A stretch of 64,000 nucleotides of DNA. Source: Sycobia sp. Sy_11. Its lineage: Eukaryota; Arthropoda; Insecta; Hymenoptera; Epichrysomallidae. The notes below the pieces were generated by a model, which did not search any database, was not told where the DNA came from, and saw only the letters and a program-made list of their open reading frames with translations. Below, one piece after another: positions 12,838-25,668 of this stretch (its first letter is position 1; every line of letters starts with the position of its first letter). The stretch lies in contig JACCIC010000003.1 in the NCBI GenBank assembly GCA_018907035.1, positions 281,001 through 345,000 on the forward strand. Direction: 5' to 3'. The position numbers were made by a program, and so were the translations under genes.

Positions 12838-12902
<65 letters not shown>
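12838..12902. repeat. (TG)32 microsatellite
   Basis: Longest uninterrupted TG array here, a potential Z-DNA former. Confidence 0.97.
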
Positions 12903-12904
<2 letters not shown>

Positions 12905-13161
12905 TTTTCGAAAAATCTGCTTCGCAAATACGATCACCCCTATACAAATACTATGCGATTTTTCCTCTGAATATAGCTGTTTTTCATACAATGACGGAGT
13001 TAAGAGCAGCGTTACTTTTCCCAACTTCGTCCGTTTACACTCCGCGAGAAAATGTAATAACTTCGCGTTCTTCACATTTGTAATGCGCGGATCGCTAAAG
13101 TAATTGGTTTTCGCGGGTGTGCCCATATATGCGGTTGGCAACAGAAACTTACTCTACTAAA

Positions 13162-13162
<1 letters not shown>

Positions 13163-13214
<52 letters not shown>
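13163..13214. repeat. (TA)26 microsatellite
   Basis: Pure TA array. Confidence 0.97.
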
Positions 13215-13217
<3 letters not shown>

Positions 13218-13369
13218 GAAGTTATGAAGGGAAAATGTTTTCCTATTTGACGGTGGAATAAACGTGAAAGCCAATACGGCACGATATGCAAACGGGCCAA
13301 AATAAAGTGAATTAAAGTTTTTGACAAACTTAAACACGCCGACGATATGTATGCATTAGTTTAGATAGA

Positions 13370-13371
<2 letters not shown>

Positions 13372-13413
<42 letters not shown>
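13372..13413. repeat. (AT)21 microsatellite
   Basis: Pure AT array, 160 bp after the previous one. Confidence 0.97.
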
Positions 13414-13416
<3 letters not shown>

Positions 13417-13671
13417 TCTAGAATATTCTCAAAATTTATCTTTGCTATTAAGATTTTGATTCGATTCAAGTTTTGGGTTTGTCTTGAGAGTACGTGCGCA
13501 ACTTTGTGCGCAAAACGCCACTTCCTCAAACACGTTTATCTCAGTGTGTGAATATTTCGTGTGCATTTCTATTATAATTTTTCAAATCGGTGCACAAATT
13601 CTGAATTGTAGATTGGTTTATGCAAATCTCGGTTATAAATTACACAATTTTAAAATCATAAAAAATTTGTT

Positions 13672-13748
<77 letters not shown>
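13672..13748. repeat. Compound (TC)n(TA)n microsatellite
   Basis: TC 13672-13694 directly joined to TA 13694-13748: the same order as at 10594. Confidence 0.97.
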
Positions 13749-13752
<4 letters not shown>

Positions 13753-15010
13753 TTAGTTATAATTTTTAAATACTATTATGTTTGACTATGTAGTAAATGT
13801 GCCAGAGAGGATACAAATGCTTACGTGTGTTCGCGCGTACAAAATCCGTATGACGTTTATAAATTGTTCATTTCACCGTAAAGCGAGAAGAGAAAACGGG
13901 AGAAATGATTTTGAAAATTATACACAATTAATAATATCCACCGTATTATATCCACATATTAAATTCATTATTAAATAAACTTCTAAAGCAAATTGTTGTT
14001 TTTATCTTATTATAATGTATTATTTTAATATTATTTATAATATTATATATCACATAAATATTAATTCCATATTCTATTCTATGAATTTGGAGCTCGCGCT
14101 AGTCAATGTAAATGTACATTACGTTTGCGCTGGATTTGCGTCAATTTCAGGACTTCGAAAACTTGAAATTGAACTTCCAATAGTGCTCTGCGTCAACCGT
14201 CAGAAGCTGGGGCATTGTTAAATGTACTCACTACGTATGTAATAAATATCGATTTGGTGAAAAATAATGTTAAAAAGGATTTTCATTACTTTCCTAAGAA
14301 TTTTTGACAACCAAACCATACCATGTGATCCTTTTGTTTCTAAGTACGGAAATATGTCATTACACGAGTCCTTAGAATTATTGCGTTACGGTAGAAAATA
14401 ATAAATACAAGCACCGCGAGAGTCAGTCGTTGTTTTCTAAACGTGACTCCGTTTAAATTATACATTCAGTAACAGAATGTAAAAAATTAAGAAAAGTAAT
14501 AATAACAGCAATCATTTAATATAGAATTCTTAATCAAGAGATCCTTAGAGGGACTGTATTGCGAAAAATTTTTTAATCTTAAAATTGTCACGAAAATGAA
14601 ATCGCGTCGCGGGAAACTCGTATAGTGTGGACTCGGGAAAAATTTTATAAGACTCTAATGAATTTTCTACGATATTTACATGGAAATAAGTATAAAAGCA
14701 TAATATAGTTTTAAATTCTTTCATTCATTTCAAAATACCTTATGGGCTATTGCAAATGAAACATGTTAACGTTATTGTCCAGGTGAAAAATTCTCTACTT
14801 AAACGTATCGCATATTTTCACAGCTTTCGACAACAGTGACTGATTACATTATTCTATTTCGTGCGACTTAGAAGTCAGATCGCGAATATACGATTACGTA
14901 TACTAGTATCATTAATAGCAATTGTTGGGTTCTTATGGACTTATCAGTTATGTCAATTATGTACGTATTTATGCATTTATTTAAGATTATAACGTGGCCA
15001 GATAATACTT

Positions 15011-15040
15011 TTAACTTTTTTAATACTTTTTAATACTTTT
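15011..15040. repeat. Short tandem repeat of TTTTTAATAC
   Basis: About two and a half copies of TTTTTAATAC-like units in AT-rich DNA. Confidence 0.75.
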
Positions 15041-15441
15041 AACTAATAGATAAAATATGTCATTCAATAAAATTGTTTAATCAAATAATATTTAAAAGTT
15101 TCTAGCGAGATAAACCATCGGGCAATGCATTAATGCATATATTTATATATATCTTTTTCTGTGTTTTTTAAAAGAAATTCGTTTCTATACGTCATTCACA
15201 AAAATTCTATATATTCCCATAATAAATCTAGATTTTGACAGGTAATCCTTTATACGTACGTGTCGAAAAAATAAATATATGAGAGAAATACACGTAGTTA
15301 TATATAATACTGAAATTCTAAGAATTCTATTTTGAGTACTCGGGTATATTACACCGGTTCACAAATTAATTTTTTTTTAAGTTTTTTTTTAATATTTTTT
15401 TCCAACACATACTATATATTTATTTAACGGACTAAATTACG

Positions 15442-15442
<1 letters not shown>

Positions 15443-15484
<42 letters not shown>
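15443..15484. repeat. (TA)21 microsatellite
   Basis: Pure TA array. Confidence 0.97.
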
Positions 15485-15487
<3 letters not shown>

Positions 15488-16066
15488 TTGACATTTTTTT
15501 CGAAATGCGCTTTAAACGAATTTTTTTATGGGGCAGCAACGAGCTCCGCGACGCTTAATTGGAGCAGTTAATTTCATTATACGTTCGTTAAGGAGAACAT
15601 TTTTATTTTTATTATTATATAGAATTCGAACGACTCTGCAGGGGATAAAATAGTTTGATAGACGCAATGAAGTTAAACCTCGCGCCTACATATATAGCGA
15701 TCGTTCGCTTTAAACCTTAGATATATATATAGTTTAAAAGCGAATGTATACGAGCTAAATGCGAGGCTCCCCCATTGTAAGAGAAAGAGCTCTAAGCCGG
15801 AATATTTATAAAAGAGGATGAACGAATTCGGTTATGGAAACCAGTCGAGCCTGGAGTTCAGTAGGAGGGGGGTGGGAGGTTTCGACGACAGTGGGGTTCA
15901 TATCGATATATCTTCAGTACTGTGGGTATCTCACGTTATCGTACACAATTGAATACAGCTATTTTTTCTCCTGAAACCGTAGGTATACATAATTTTTTCC
16001 TTCTTTTTCATAGCTTCGGCGAATTGCGTCACAAGTCAGCTAATATACACAGTTCCGAAACGCGTG

Positions 16067-16068
<2 letters not shown>

Positions 16069-16129
<61 letters not shown>
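16069..16129. repeat. (AT)30 microsatellite
   Basis: Pure AT array. Confidence 0.97.
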
Positions 16130-16133
<4 letters not shown>

Positions 16134-16693
16134 CTCACAAGTATAAAATTCGCTTGAGCTATACTCGAAAGTTTTATCATCAAGATGAATCGTTACAGTA
16201 GTTATCTATGGTAGTACCCGTCCAATATTATGACATCAGATTCCAATTATTCGAGCTCTGTCTGTTCACGCACTTTTTCCGCAAATTTCATCAATTTCTA
16301 TTTATAACTTTCATAATTATTAGAAACTAATTTACATCAATTGTGCAGGGGAAAAACAATTATTGAATTCAAGACTGTAATAATAAAAAATAATAATAAT
16401 AATAAGTTACACGTAAGAGTAAGTTTACAAAAGTTAGTAGAGTAAGCTTGTAAAGCTCGTATTAAAAAAGTGGTTGTACGCACGCTTCGGGGCATATTAC
16501 GCTCGAACGTTAGGAATATCTAATGTACTCGGGATTCGCCCCTACGCACGCCCTTACCGACACCCCCGTTACTCTTTCAAATAATGTTCTTCGCGACGAA
16601 AGCTCCCCTACGGCGCGGACAACTCGCATACGCACGAACGCAAGAAAAAAATATTCTCCCCTAATATACCACGAGCGTGTTTCCCACTTTTAT

Positions 16694-16696
<3 letters not shown>

Positions 16697-16752
<56 letters not shown>
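16697..16752. repeat. (TA)28 microsatellite
   Basis: Pure TA array beside a CpG-rich segment. Confidence 0.97.
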
Positions 16753-16754
<2 letters not shown>

Positions 16755-16816
16755 GCGCGGCGACGTGACGGCGCTAGCTCGCGCACAATCGATATTTCCG
16801 CGCTCGCGCCCCTCTA

Positions 16817-16834
16817 CCTCTCTCAATCTCTCTC

Positions 16835-16866
<32 letters not shown>

Positions 16867-16916
16867 CTCCCCCCTCTCTCTTTATATATATGTATATATA
16901 TATATATATATATATG

Positions 16917-16974
<58 letters not shown>
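16817..16974. repeat. Compound (TC)n-(TA)n microsatellite, interrupted
   Basis: Imperfect TC tract 16817-16880 followed by TA tract 16882-16974 with two TGTA breaks. At about 158 bp it is the longest simple-sequence stretch in the window. Confidence 0.96.
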
Positions 16975-16978
<4 letters not shown>

Positions 16979-17111
16979 GGGGAACACACGCACATTTCTT
17001 AAGGAAAAATTTAACGAAGAAGAAAAAACAAAAAATTTTCCAACGTTTAATTTTCTATTTAAATAATATTGATTTGTTCATTAGTAATTGACGAAATAAA
17101 AGAAAATATTT

Positions 17112-17113
<2 letters not shown>

Positions 17114-17156
<43 letters not shown>
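17114..17156. repeat. (AT)21 microsatellite
   Basis: Pure AT array just upstream of the tandem pair and hairpin at 17219-17305. Confidence 0.97.
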
Positions 17157-17161
<5 letters not shown>

Positions 17162-17218
17162 CTAGAATTACGATAATTATTTTTCCAGTTGATCCGATTT
17201 GCTTAAAATTTAAATAAT

Positions 17219-17247
17219 TATAATTGGTAATTATATAATTGGTAATT
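17219..17247. repeat. Tandem pair of a 14-bp AT-rich unit
   Basis: TATAATTGGTAATT occurs at 17219-17232 and again at 17234-17247 with a 1-bp spacer. It lies 20 bp before the perfect hairpin and about 60 bp after a (TA)n array. Confidence 0.93.
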
Positions 17248-17266
17248 GTATACACATTCATATTCT

Positions 17267-17305
17267 ACACTTATAGATGCATCCTTCCGATGCATCTATA
17301 AGTGT
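17267..17305. repeat. Perfect inverted repeat, 17-bp arms with 5-nt loop
   Basis: ACACTTATAGATGCATC (17267-17283) is followed by CTTCC and by its exact reverse complement (17289-17305). Pairing stops immediately outside the arms. The arms contain the palindrome GATGCATC. It is too short for a typical animal pre-microRNA. It could be a cruciform site, an end-to-end footprint of a very small inverted-repeat element, or chance preserved by selection. No function can be assigned. Confidence 0.95.
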
Positions 17306-18298
17306 CAGTCGTTGAAATTGTAGCAACCACTGTATATGGCTTAATCAGGTTTAATGGTATGCAATTACAGTAGGAAAAATTTTGCAGAATTTACGTTTTG
17401 CTATTTATCAAAGCGGCAATATGAAATCTGATCCTGCAGCAACGAATGTATATTGATTCTAAACGAAATAACAAATTTTCTTCATAGATTTCATATTAAT
17501 TAATTAAATAATCACCTAAATTAGTCCGGTGTATGTTATTTTTCGTCTATAATTTATTTGGGCGCATAACCGTTTAAACTTTTAATCACTGAGTTATCTA
17601 AATGATCGGATGGATTTGCATATAATACAGAGAGCAATGGAAGATATTGTATAGAATGAAAGCCACAAGGCAACATGTTTCCTGATAATTTCATTTGAAT
17701 TGTTTTTTTGTATTATTTTTCTTCTTTACTTTGAATAAAGAATTGCTCTGGAACAAGATTTCGGAATGCCTAAATTTACTAGAGACAACTTTTCTATAAT
17801 ATAACTCAGGTTTAGGTGTTGAACTACTTATGAGTATGATAAAAAGAAACCAGCTAATTTTCATTAAAATTGCTCTAAATACTTTAGACTAGGGATATTT
17901 ATCTTTCAAATGTTAAAAGAGAATGATTTATTATGAAAATTAATCGACTTTTTCTCATTTGAATATCAGGGCCCCAAGTATATGTTCACAGTTTCAGCTA
18001 CATGAAAGATTCGTCGCTTCTTTGCGAGAGGTAATTGATTGCATTAAATTTGTAAAAGTACGATGTACGATCATTAAAAAGACGATGATTACGCACGATA
18101 ATGTAGCAAAAGAGGACAAAATTTTTTTTCAAATTCATCGACAAATGGTGGATTTTCAGTACTTTTTTACTTAAATTTCGTACCAAGCTTATACGTCAGA
18201 GCAGAGTTAGTCGGACATGAACTATTAATATGTATATAGAAATAAAAGACAAGTGGCATGAAATCAGACGCTTCCAATATTCCTTGAGTTTCATTGCA

Positions 18299-18353
18299 GA
18301 GAGTGAGAGAGAGAGAGAGGGAGAGGGAGAGAGAGAGAGAGAGAGAGAGAGAA
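18299..18353. repeat. (GA)n microsatellite, interrupted
   Basis: GA array with GT and GGG breaks. Confidence 0.96.
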
Positions 18354-18551
18354 TGGAGTTCGCGAAAATCCAACTGAAATTTGGAAGACGCATAATTTTT
18401 CGGATCGTCCGACGTTAAAGAACTTGCGAGCAAGCTTTATTATTCCCTGGAGGAGAAAAATTGCCAAGTTAATCGTACTGCATATACTGCGTGTTTGCCT
18501 CTGGCCCGCGGCCAAATTCCAATAACGCGTATACGATTTTGCTCGAAAAAT

Positions 18552-18614
18552 CACATACACACACGCACGCACGCACACACGCGCGCGAGCGCCCACACAG
18601 ACAGACACACACAC
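18552..18614. repeat. CA/CG alternating purine-pyrimidine tract
   Basis: Mixed CACA, CGCA and CGCG dinucleotides over about 60 bp, a strong Z-DNA type composition. Confidence 0.9.
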
Positions 18615-19094
18615 AATACCAATGTTGAAACAGAGACACGATGCGTGGAATGATAATAATACGCTTATATTCTTAGGAGATAATTTAAAAAAATCATCGA
18701 GAGAGGTTATTCATCTGATGATGAAAACGAGATATATCATTTCATTTCATTCGCTCCATTCAACATCCTATACAAGATTCTAATAGCAGTCTATACAAGA
18801 ATGTAATAAGTATGTAACTAATAAAATACCATTAGTATCGATTTTCTATATATACTTAGAGAGATTTTCGGTTTCGGTTTCTAGAAACTAGATACAAACT
18901 CCAAAGATATAATATCTTTAAAGAGATCTTGGTTGTGTCTGTGTGTGTGCGCACGTGTGTGCGTGTATTTGCGTAATTTTGAAATTTGCAAACAATCGGT
19001 ACAAAACAAGTGTACACGGGCGAGCCCACAAAGCCGAGCGATGGTTCTTTCGGATCATAACGTGGATTTCAATGTTATCTTTGAATGCTCGTGA

Positions 19095-19097
<3 letters not shown>

Positions 19098-19153
<56 letters not shown>
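19098..19153. repeat. (AT)28 microsatellite
   Basis: Pure AT array. Confidence 0.97.
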
Positions 19154-19156
<3 letters not shown>

Positions 19157-19881
19157 TTGGCTCAATTCGTAGACGACTCGATACTTTTAAATAGAAACCC
19201 GTTTAAAATGCTGTGTGTGAAAAAAAAGTATAAATTGAGAAAAATTTGAACATAAATCGATGACGATATATTGTCCCGTTGAAAATTTAAAAAAATTTTA
19301 TCTATATCTAAATACACACATCTATGTGCATAGATATATGGAAAAATTTTCTAAAATACAATGAAATGTGTATTTGGGCAGTATGCAGTTCACTGTCAGT
19401 ATTTCAGTTCTACGCTGTGAAATTCCATTTATAATACAAATTGAAACGTTAAATTCACTCCGAGAGTTTAATAGGGAAATGTTAGGATTGTCATTAGATT
19501 AACGACAAGTACATATAATACAAACGGCATTGAAATTAATTGTTTATTAAATTTTAATGATGGTCTCCTTTATGTATCTATTTACGCAGATCGTTACTCC
19601 TATACACGCTTACGTTTATTTGCATTTTATGATACAAAATGTAAAACGACAAATTCCCCGGGAATAAATAAATAATAGTGTAATAAATGGGTATCCTTTT
19701 GTGCATCTGACCAACGTCGATCTGACCAACTTTTCGTTTGGGAAATTGCAAGACGTCATCAGAACCGTTGGAGGATTAAAATGATTAAAAGAAGCAAAAC
19801 TTCGCAACGATTCGCATACGAGCGTAAAACACAGTTTGCTCTTGCGCGTTGCCTCAGCGAGCTACTCCCCCCTTTTTATAC

Positions 19882-19883
<2 letters not shown>

Positions 19884-19942
<59 letters not shown>

Positions 19943-19944
19943 TA
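19884..19944. repeat. (AT)n microsatellite
   Basis: About 30 units with one AATA break near the end. Confidence 0.97.
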
Positions 19945-20070
19945 GTACTATTCCTCCTCTGTTTTTCCGCAACCCGCGCCGCGCCTTTGCATATATTAAT
20001 ATAGCAGAACCGGAGGTAAATCAACGCACAGCTGGAAAACGAACGCCGATGCAGTTTGCTAACGAGCGGA

Positions 20071-20096
20071 GCAGCAGCAGCAGCAACAGCAGCAGG
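20071..20096. repeat. Short CAG/CAA tract
   Basis: About eight CAG/CAA triplets in a CpG-rich block. It could encode polyglutamine in one frame, but no supporting coding sequence surrounds it. Confidence 0.85.
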
Positions 20097-20153
20097 CTAA
20101 TAAATTCATCGTCGCCCATTTCTCGAGCGCGCGAGCGTTGGCGCGCCGGTGTA

Positions 20154-20154
20154 T

Positions 20155-20211
<57 letters not shown>
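20154..20211. repeat. (TA)n microsatellite
   Basis: About 28 units, one ACA break near the start. Confidence 0.97.
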
Positions 20212-20213
<2 letters not shown>

Positions 20214-20296
20214 TTAGTATTGCGCTTACACACGCATCGGGCGCGCGTGAAAGAATTCTATAGTGAGAGAAATATAGACAAGGATAATGAGAGAGA

Positions 20297-20299
<3 letters not shown>

Positions 20300-20338
<39 letters not shown>
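20300..20338. repeat. (GA)19 microsatellite
   Basis: Pure GA array, 90 bp after a TA array. Confidence 0.97.
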
Positions 20339-20339
<1 letters not shown>

Positions 20340-20637
20340 CACATAAGATTACACGTGCGTACGTACGTAAACGAAGGCGCGCGCAAGCTTGGCTTGGCTG
20401 ATTTGCGTGGGAAGCTCCAAGTGTGCAACGATAAAGCTCCGTGCGTGACGAAGAGAAAATATATTCAAAGTATCTGTCCCTCCCCATCTCCCTCTCCCTC
20501 TCTATCTCTATTTTTCTATCTCTGTCTCTCTATTTCATTCTATTATGCGCTGAAGTTGTGCTATCTAATAGAGCACCGACGCACTTTTGTCAATTTAGCC
20601 CGAGTTTTATTGAACTTTTATCTCGTGATTTTCTGTA

Positions 20638-20691
<54 letters not shown>
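20638..20691. repeat. Poly-C then (CT)n microsatellite
   Basis: Ten C followed by about 22 CT units. Confidence 0.96.
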
Positions 20692-20695
<4 letters not shown>

Positions 20696-23600
20696 ACTCT
20701 CCTGGGTACTTTTCCTCACAAATTCGTTTACTCCACAATCTTTCTTGTCTTTTTCCAATTGTTTCGGAATGGAAAATACAAAAATACACACACACGTACA
20801 CAAACACCGAAATAAATGTTCGGTATATATGCGCGGATTTATTCTTTGCTATGGTCTTTTTGTCTCGAAATAGCAGAGGAATGTGAATAATCCTGGAGGA
20901 ATCTAAATATTTCTCTTTTCCATATTTTTCCATATTCATTTCGATTGATTTCCATTATTTCTCGGCAATTTTAATAGAACTTTTAAAAATGAAAATTATA
21001 CGGTTTGCATGACTAAATTTGTATAAATATGTATACAAGTCCTCGAAATTTTTGGTGCCTCGAATGTTAAAAAAAATAGACAAAAAGACGATTTAAACAG
21101 AGCAGGATATGACGATTGACGGTATTGAACAAGCCACACTGTCCCAAAGAACGTTCGAAATATCAAAAAAAAAAAAAAAAGAATCTGGTCGTTCGCACTC
21201 CTGTGAATCGTTTCGTTTCACTATCAGATAAGAGTTTCGCGCGCGTATCGACTCGGCAAAGCGAAGTTTCCTTTTTGTTCTATTAAAAACAAGCGCCTTT
21301 ACAAACATTTTTGTTATATACAGCAGTCCAACGACAGACATGTTAAATGCGAACTGAAAATTTTTGCTCGAAAATATAGGCACGGATGCGAAGGTATTAA
21401 AAGCAATATAGTTATATACGTATAGCCGACTGTATTGTATGTACCATCTGATTGCTATAGTCATGCAAAGTAGCATAGTAACAGCAATTATTCCCTATAC
21501 GCCCGCCCACCTCTCTCACGATCGTCATTTTTTCGAAACAAAAGATGCACGACGGATTTTGAGAGAAAAAAAACTGAATATTAAACCACTCAACTTTTCA
21601 CTCACTTTTCTACTTTTTGATCGAATGCGCAGGGATAACTTTGTATGTACACGTGTATAACAATAATAACGAATGAGCTATTTTATGAATAAATTTGAAT
21701 ATCATTTTGTCGTTCCATAAAAGATCAATATAAGTGCATGAAGTTATCAAGAAAAAACTTTATAAATGTACACTTTCGTATTTATGAATGTATCATTAGC
21801 AATTTAAAAAGTTATATTTAAAAAAAACAACTAGAATAAATAAAAAATTTGGTTAGAATACTTTAAAAATTATTTCAACGTTAAGACTATGAAACTAATG
21901 CTATAATTGTATAATTTACAGTCAATAGACTGTTTCCTAAATATATTAATTCTGTTGAGTAACATGAGTAAATAGATCATCAAGCTGTCTCCTGAACAAT
22001 ACAGTTTATATAATTCTTTAACAGTGCATTTCTTGAGAAATATTATTTAATATTATTATAGTTAATATTATGTCAGTTATCTAAGTTTCGACAATAGTTA
22101 GGTAGCCCCGTAGATAAAAGTTGTCTGCGCCGCACCGCTGGCCGGAAAATAACATCGTCCGAAAAAAAATATATAACATTGGTTATTCTCGCTTGAGCCA
22201 TCGGGAGTTTGTAAAAAGGCATCGATTATTTATACGGAGTAGTTCAGATTAAAAAAAAACTGTTTGGTCCAGGAGATTGAGGATTTCTCCCTGATTCTAG
22301 GATACTATGGCTAAGAAACCTTACAGCTGAATTTAAAATCAACTAAATATTTTTAGATACAGGCCTCTCTATCTTAGGTTTAACATTTTAATTTCTTATC
22401 TATATTTTAATTTTTTATTAATCATTTAACGTTTAATTTCTTAAATCTTAAAAGTGCATTTATTCTGAAAAAGGAAACTGAAATTTTTCTCTGCCAAACT
22501 CGACAATGGCCCCTACATATTTTGCCCAATGTAGAGATTTTTTTTACATTTCGTATATAATTATTATAAGTTAATAAAATAAAAATAGTACACCTAATTG
22601 CGGATCCCCAAATTATATTCATAACACAATATACAATTGTCTTTTAAAGCACTAAATCCACAATTACAAACACATGGAATTGTACTACATTAATTATTTT
22701 GCGGTCCTGTCTCAATATTTATAATGATTCAAAACATAGGATTCTGCTGCGTCAATTTTAGTATTGGATTTACATATAACACTGTCGTTGACCAATGATT
22801 TTTCATTAACTGCGAGTCGACGAAAAAAAAAAACAAATTATTTTTCAATTATAACATTCTGTTCGAGTGCGTGTACGGCGTGCGCTGCGGGACAGAAAAA
22901 AAATAGAAACAAATTCACGTTCTATACAGACGGAAGCCAAGACTTCGCTTTCGGATTTTCGCCTCGCTGGCTCGATCGCGTTGATTGGAGCGGACGCCAG
23001 CTGATATTCCGATAAAAAGCAATTACTACGCACACGCGTCGGGGCCCATACAATACATAGGCAAATGGATTGTCAAAAAAAAAAAGAAAAGGAAAAAAAT
23101 CACCAGCTCTCACGACGTGGCTTTTGATTATCCCTCGGCTAAATTAAAATTTTACCGCAACACCGTCGCCGAAGCGCTTACACTGTGTATTTTCGATGAA
23201 TATTGCCGTTCTAGTAGCAGTCGTTTTTTTCACAGTATATATCCAATAAGAATGGAATTTCGATCGTCGGCAATATTCATGGAATAAAATACTTATTTTT
23301 ATACTTCATTTTTCTTTTTTCTCTAAAGTATCTTTATTGGAATTGTCAGACATTGTAATAAACATTATTTGATATGTGTGTATGTGTGTGTATATAATAT
23401 GTATATGTATATGTTGGGCCGGGAGGTGTACTTTTAATCCAAATGAATAATAGAAAAGCGTTTCCCCATCGTACTAACTTAGAGATGAAACGATCCTATG
23501 TATCCAAATCATCGACAGATTATCTATACATGTATGTATATATATATTAACAAAACACATTTATAATTAGACTCTCACTTTACTCTCGTTCTTTACGAAG

Positions 23601-23797
23601 CACCATAGAACAACACGCAATATTATATACGCGAGTATGCGAAACGATGGAAAAAGGATGAGAATATCTTTTGATCTCAGTAATTTCATAACTCTCGGCT
23701 CGCAGGGCATTCACGTCGCTCTACTGCACCCCCCTCCCCTAAAAATGCGTGGGTCAAACACGCGAAGGCCGCGGATTTAATATATTATAATGTGCGG

Positions 23798-23800
<3 letters not shown>

Positions 23801-23846
<46 letters not shown>
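23801..23846. repeat. (TA)23 microsatellite
   Basis: Pure TA array; a shorter one follows at 23940-23957. Confidence 0.97.
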
Positions 23847-23847
<1 letters not shown>

Positions 23848-24105
23848 CGCACGTGTTTCCTTCCGCACGCAAACGCCCATGCAATTTCCCTTTTCCCACG
23901 CGGCCACGAAACTTTTGTTTCTTTTCATATAAACATTAAATATATATATATATATATACACATACACACATCATAAACATTTCCTTCCATATAACCTATG
24001 TATGTATCTCCGTTCTCGCTTTTTCTCTGCGAAGCAAAAGAATGGGAAATCTTTACGGGCGACCATGTGAAGTAGTACGTCTTTTTAGATCAATCATTAT
24101 ATATT

Positions 24106-24182
24106 CTGCTGCTGCTGCATTGACTGTATATTATTATTATTATTATTGTTGTTGTTGCTATTGCTGTCGTTGTTGTTTTTGT
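24106..24182. repeat. Trinucleotide-rich tract (CTG, TAT, TTG)
   Basis: CTG triplets, then TAT, then TTG triplets in succession over about 75 bp. Confidence 0.85.
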
Positions 24183-25205
24183 TTTATTATTATAATTACT
24201 ATTTGCTCAGTTCCCTTATATATAGTACGCGTATACTTACAATATGTACAACGCGTACACAATGTCTGCTATATATATATATATATATATATCAGGTAAA
24301 TACACACACTATATTTGGCTTTCGATTTCGACATGTGGAAAAAAGCCGCCGGGTATTCGTTGCCGATGCGCCTACTCTTCGTTGCTTTTTTTCTCCCCAT
24401 TGTCTCGTTTATAGGCAATATACATGTATATTATATATAATACAATATTTGCAAAGGTACGAAAATTTTTATTTTTTCTGTTTTTATTTGTTTGTTTTTT
24501 TTATTCTTTGTTTGTATCCGTTTGTATCGCGTTCATTTATTATATATATATATATAAATATTGCAATGCTCGCAAGAATTTTTCTTTACGTTTTCGTATG
24601 ACGAGGATACTTTCGGGGATACTGTGAACACGCGGTGAGGTTTTCCTGATTATTATTCAACCCGTGTACAACTATTCGTGTTTGAATGCTTTTATTATAA
24701 GTTTTATTATACACCGAATCGGCAAAACCGACGGGACGGACGAAAATCAACGAGTGCGAAATTTACGAGATTGTGCGCGGATTCTAAACCTTTGATGATT
24801 TGTATGATATATAAAGTCAGTGTCGATGCCCGCGTCAGCGATGGATTTATGAAAATCCGCGATAAGCTTTGACTGAATTTTGAACGATCTGACGGTGGCC
24901 ATGCCATCGATCGAACAAATGTATTATAAATTTACTGGTATTGAATTCGAACTTTTTGCCCTGTGAAATTGCAAATTCTAAATTTAGGTCTATTTTTTAT
25001 GCCAAGGAAACAAGTTACATTTATGTCAATTATGCCTATTTCAAGCTTATACGTGGCGAAGTAGATAAAATTTATACTATTTGACATTTAAATGTACAAC
25101 GAAAAAACTGTAATACAAAGTATATTTATGCATATAATATGGTCTTTTAAAATTTTACGAATGATAGATTTCATCTAAATTTTGTCAATTTAATCAATTA
25201 TATAT

Positions 25206-25232
25206 TGCATCTATAAAAATGCATCTATAAAA
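25206..25232. repeat. Tandem pair of TGCATCTATAAAA
   Basis: The 13-bp unit TGCATCTATAAAA is at 25206-25218 and 25220-25232. Its first 11 bases, TGCATCTATAA, equal part of the right arm of the hairpin at 17267-17305. Confidence 0.93.
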
Positions 25233-25359
25233 GAAGACTGTATAAATCACCATATTACTAACATCAATTAAAAGTACATTATATCAAATACAGTTTTACT
25301 AGCAACTCCCATAACAAAAGATAGAAGCTATATTATAAACTGTGATAGGAGAGCTGAGA

Positions 25360-25369
25360 AAGAGAGAGA

Positions 25370-25409
<40 letters not shown>
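25360..25409. repeat. (GA)n microsatellite
   Basis: About 25 units with one GT break. Confidence 0.96.
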
Positions 25410-25411
<2 letters not shown>

Positions 25412-25614
25412 CTCATCACCTTAATGAAAATATCATTTCCCGCGTAGGCGAAAAATGAGAAGCGAGTTTTATCTGGTTTTATTTATACATTGCCCCCCCC
25501 CTCCCATTTGAATTTCCAAAATCCTGCGAAATTCTATAAATTAATAATCATCGGAGGCGTTGCATTCTTAGCGCGAATATGTCATAAGCATGAGCTTCTA
25601 AGTATAATGACATT

Positions 25615-25616
<2 letters not shown>

Positions 25617-25666
<50 letters not shown>
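25617..25666. repeat. (TA)25 microsatellite
   Basis: Pure TA array. Confidence 0.97.

Positions 25667-25668
<2 letters not shown>

Larger units (their letters stand above)
11261..15660. other. AT-rich stretch with many TA and TG arrays
   Basis: Low-GC DNA; no coding sequence recognised. Array density is highest between 12.3 and 13.8 kb. Confidence 0.6.
15661..17000. other. Mixed GC stretch with long TA/TC arrays
   Basis: Moderately CpG-rich near 16.5-16.8 kb. No gene seen. Confidence 0.6.
17306..19860. other. AT-rich stretch, no gene seen
   Basis: Unique-looking AT-rich DNA with GA, CA/CG and TA tracts. Short open frames at 17959-18174 have no recognisable domain. Confidence 0.6.
19945..20637. 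other. CpG-rich block
   Basis: CpG-rich sequence around a CAG tract, a TA array and a GA array. The 286-codon open frame across it is mostly array translation. Confidence 0.65.

Noticed and set aside
17267..17305. Hairpin as a microRNA precursor
   Set aside because: A 17-bp stem with a 5-nt loop is too short for a canonical animal precursor and no known microRNA seed is recognised.
20071..20096. CAG tract as a polyglutamine exon
   Set aside because: Surrounding frames are array read-through and no coding context is visible.
19836..20696. 286-codon open frame, the longest in the window
   Set aside because: Built almost entirely of Tyr-Ile, Arg-Glu and Ser-Leu runs from TA, GA and CT arrays.
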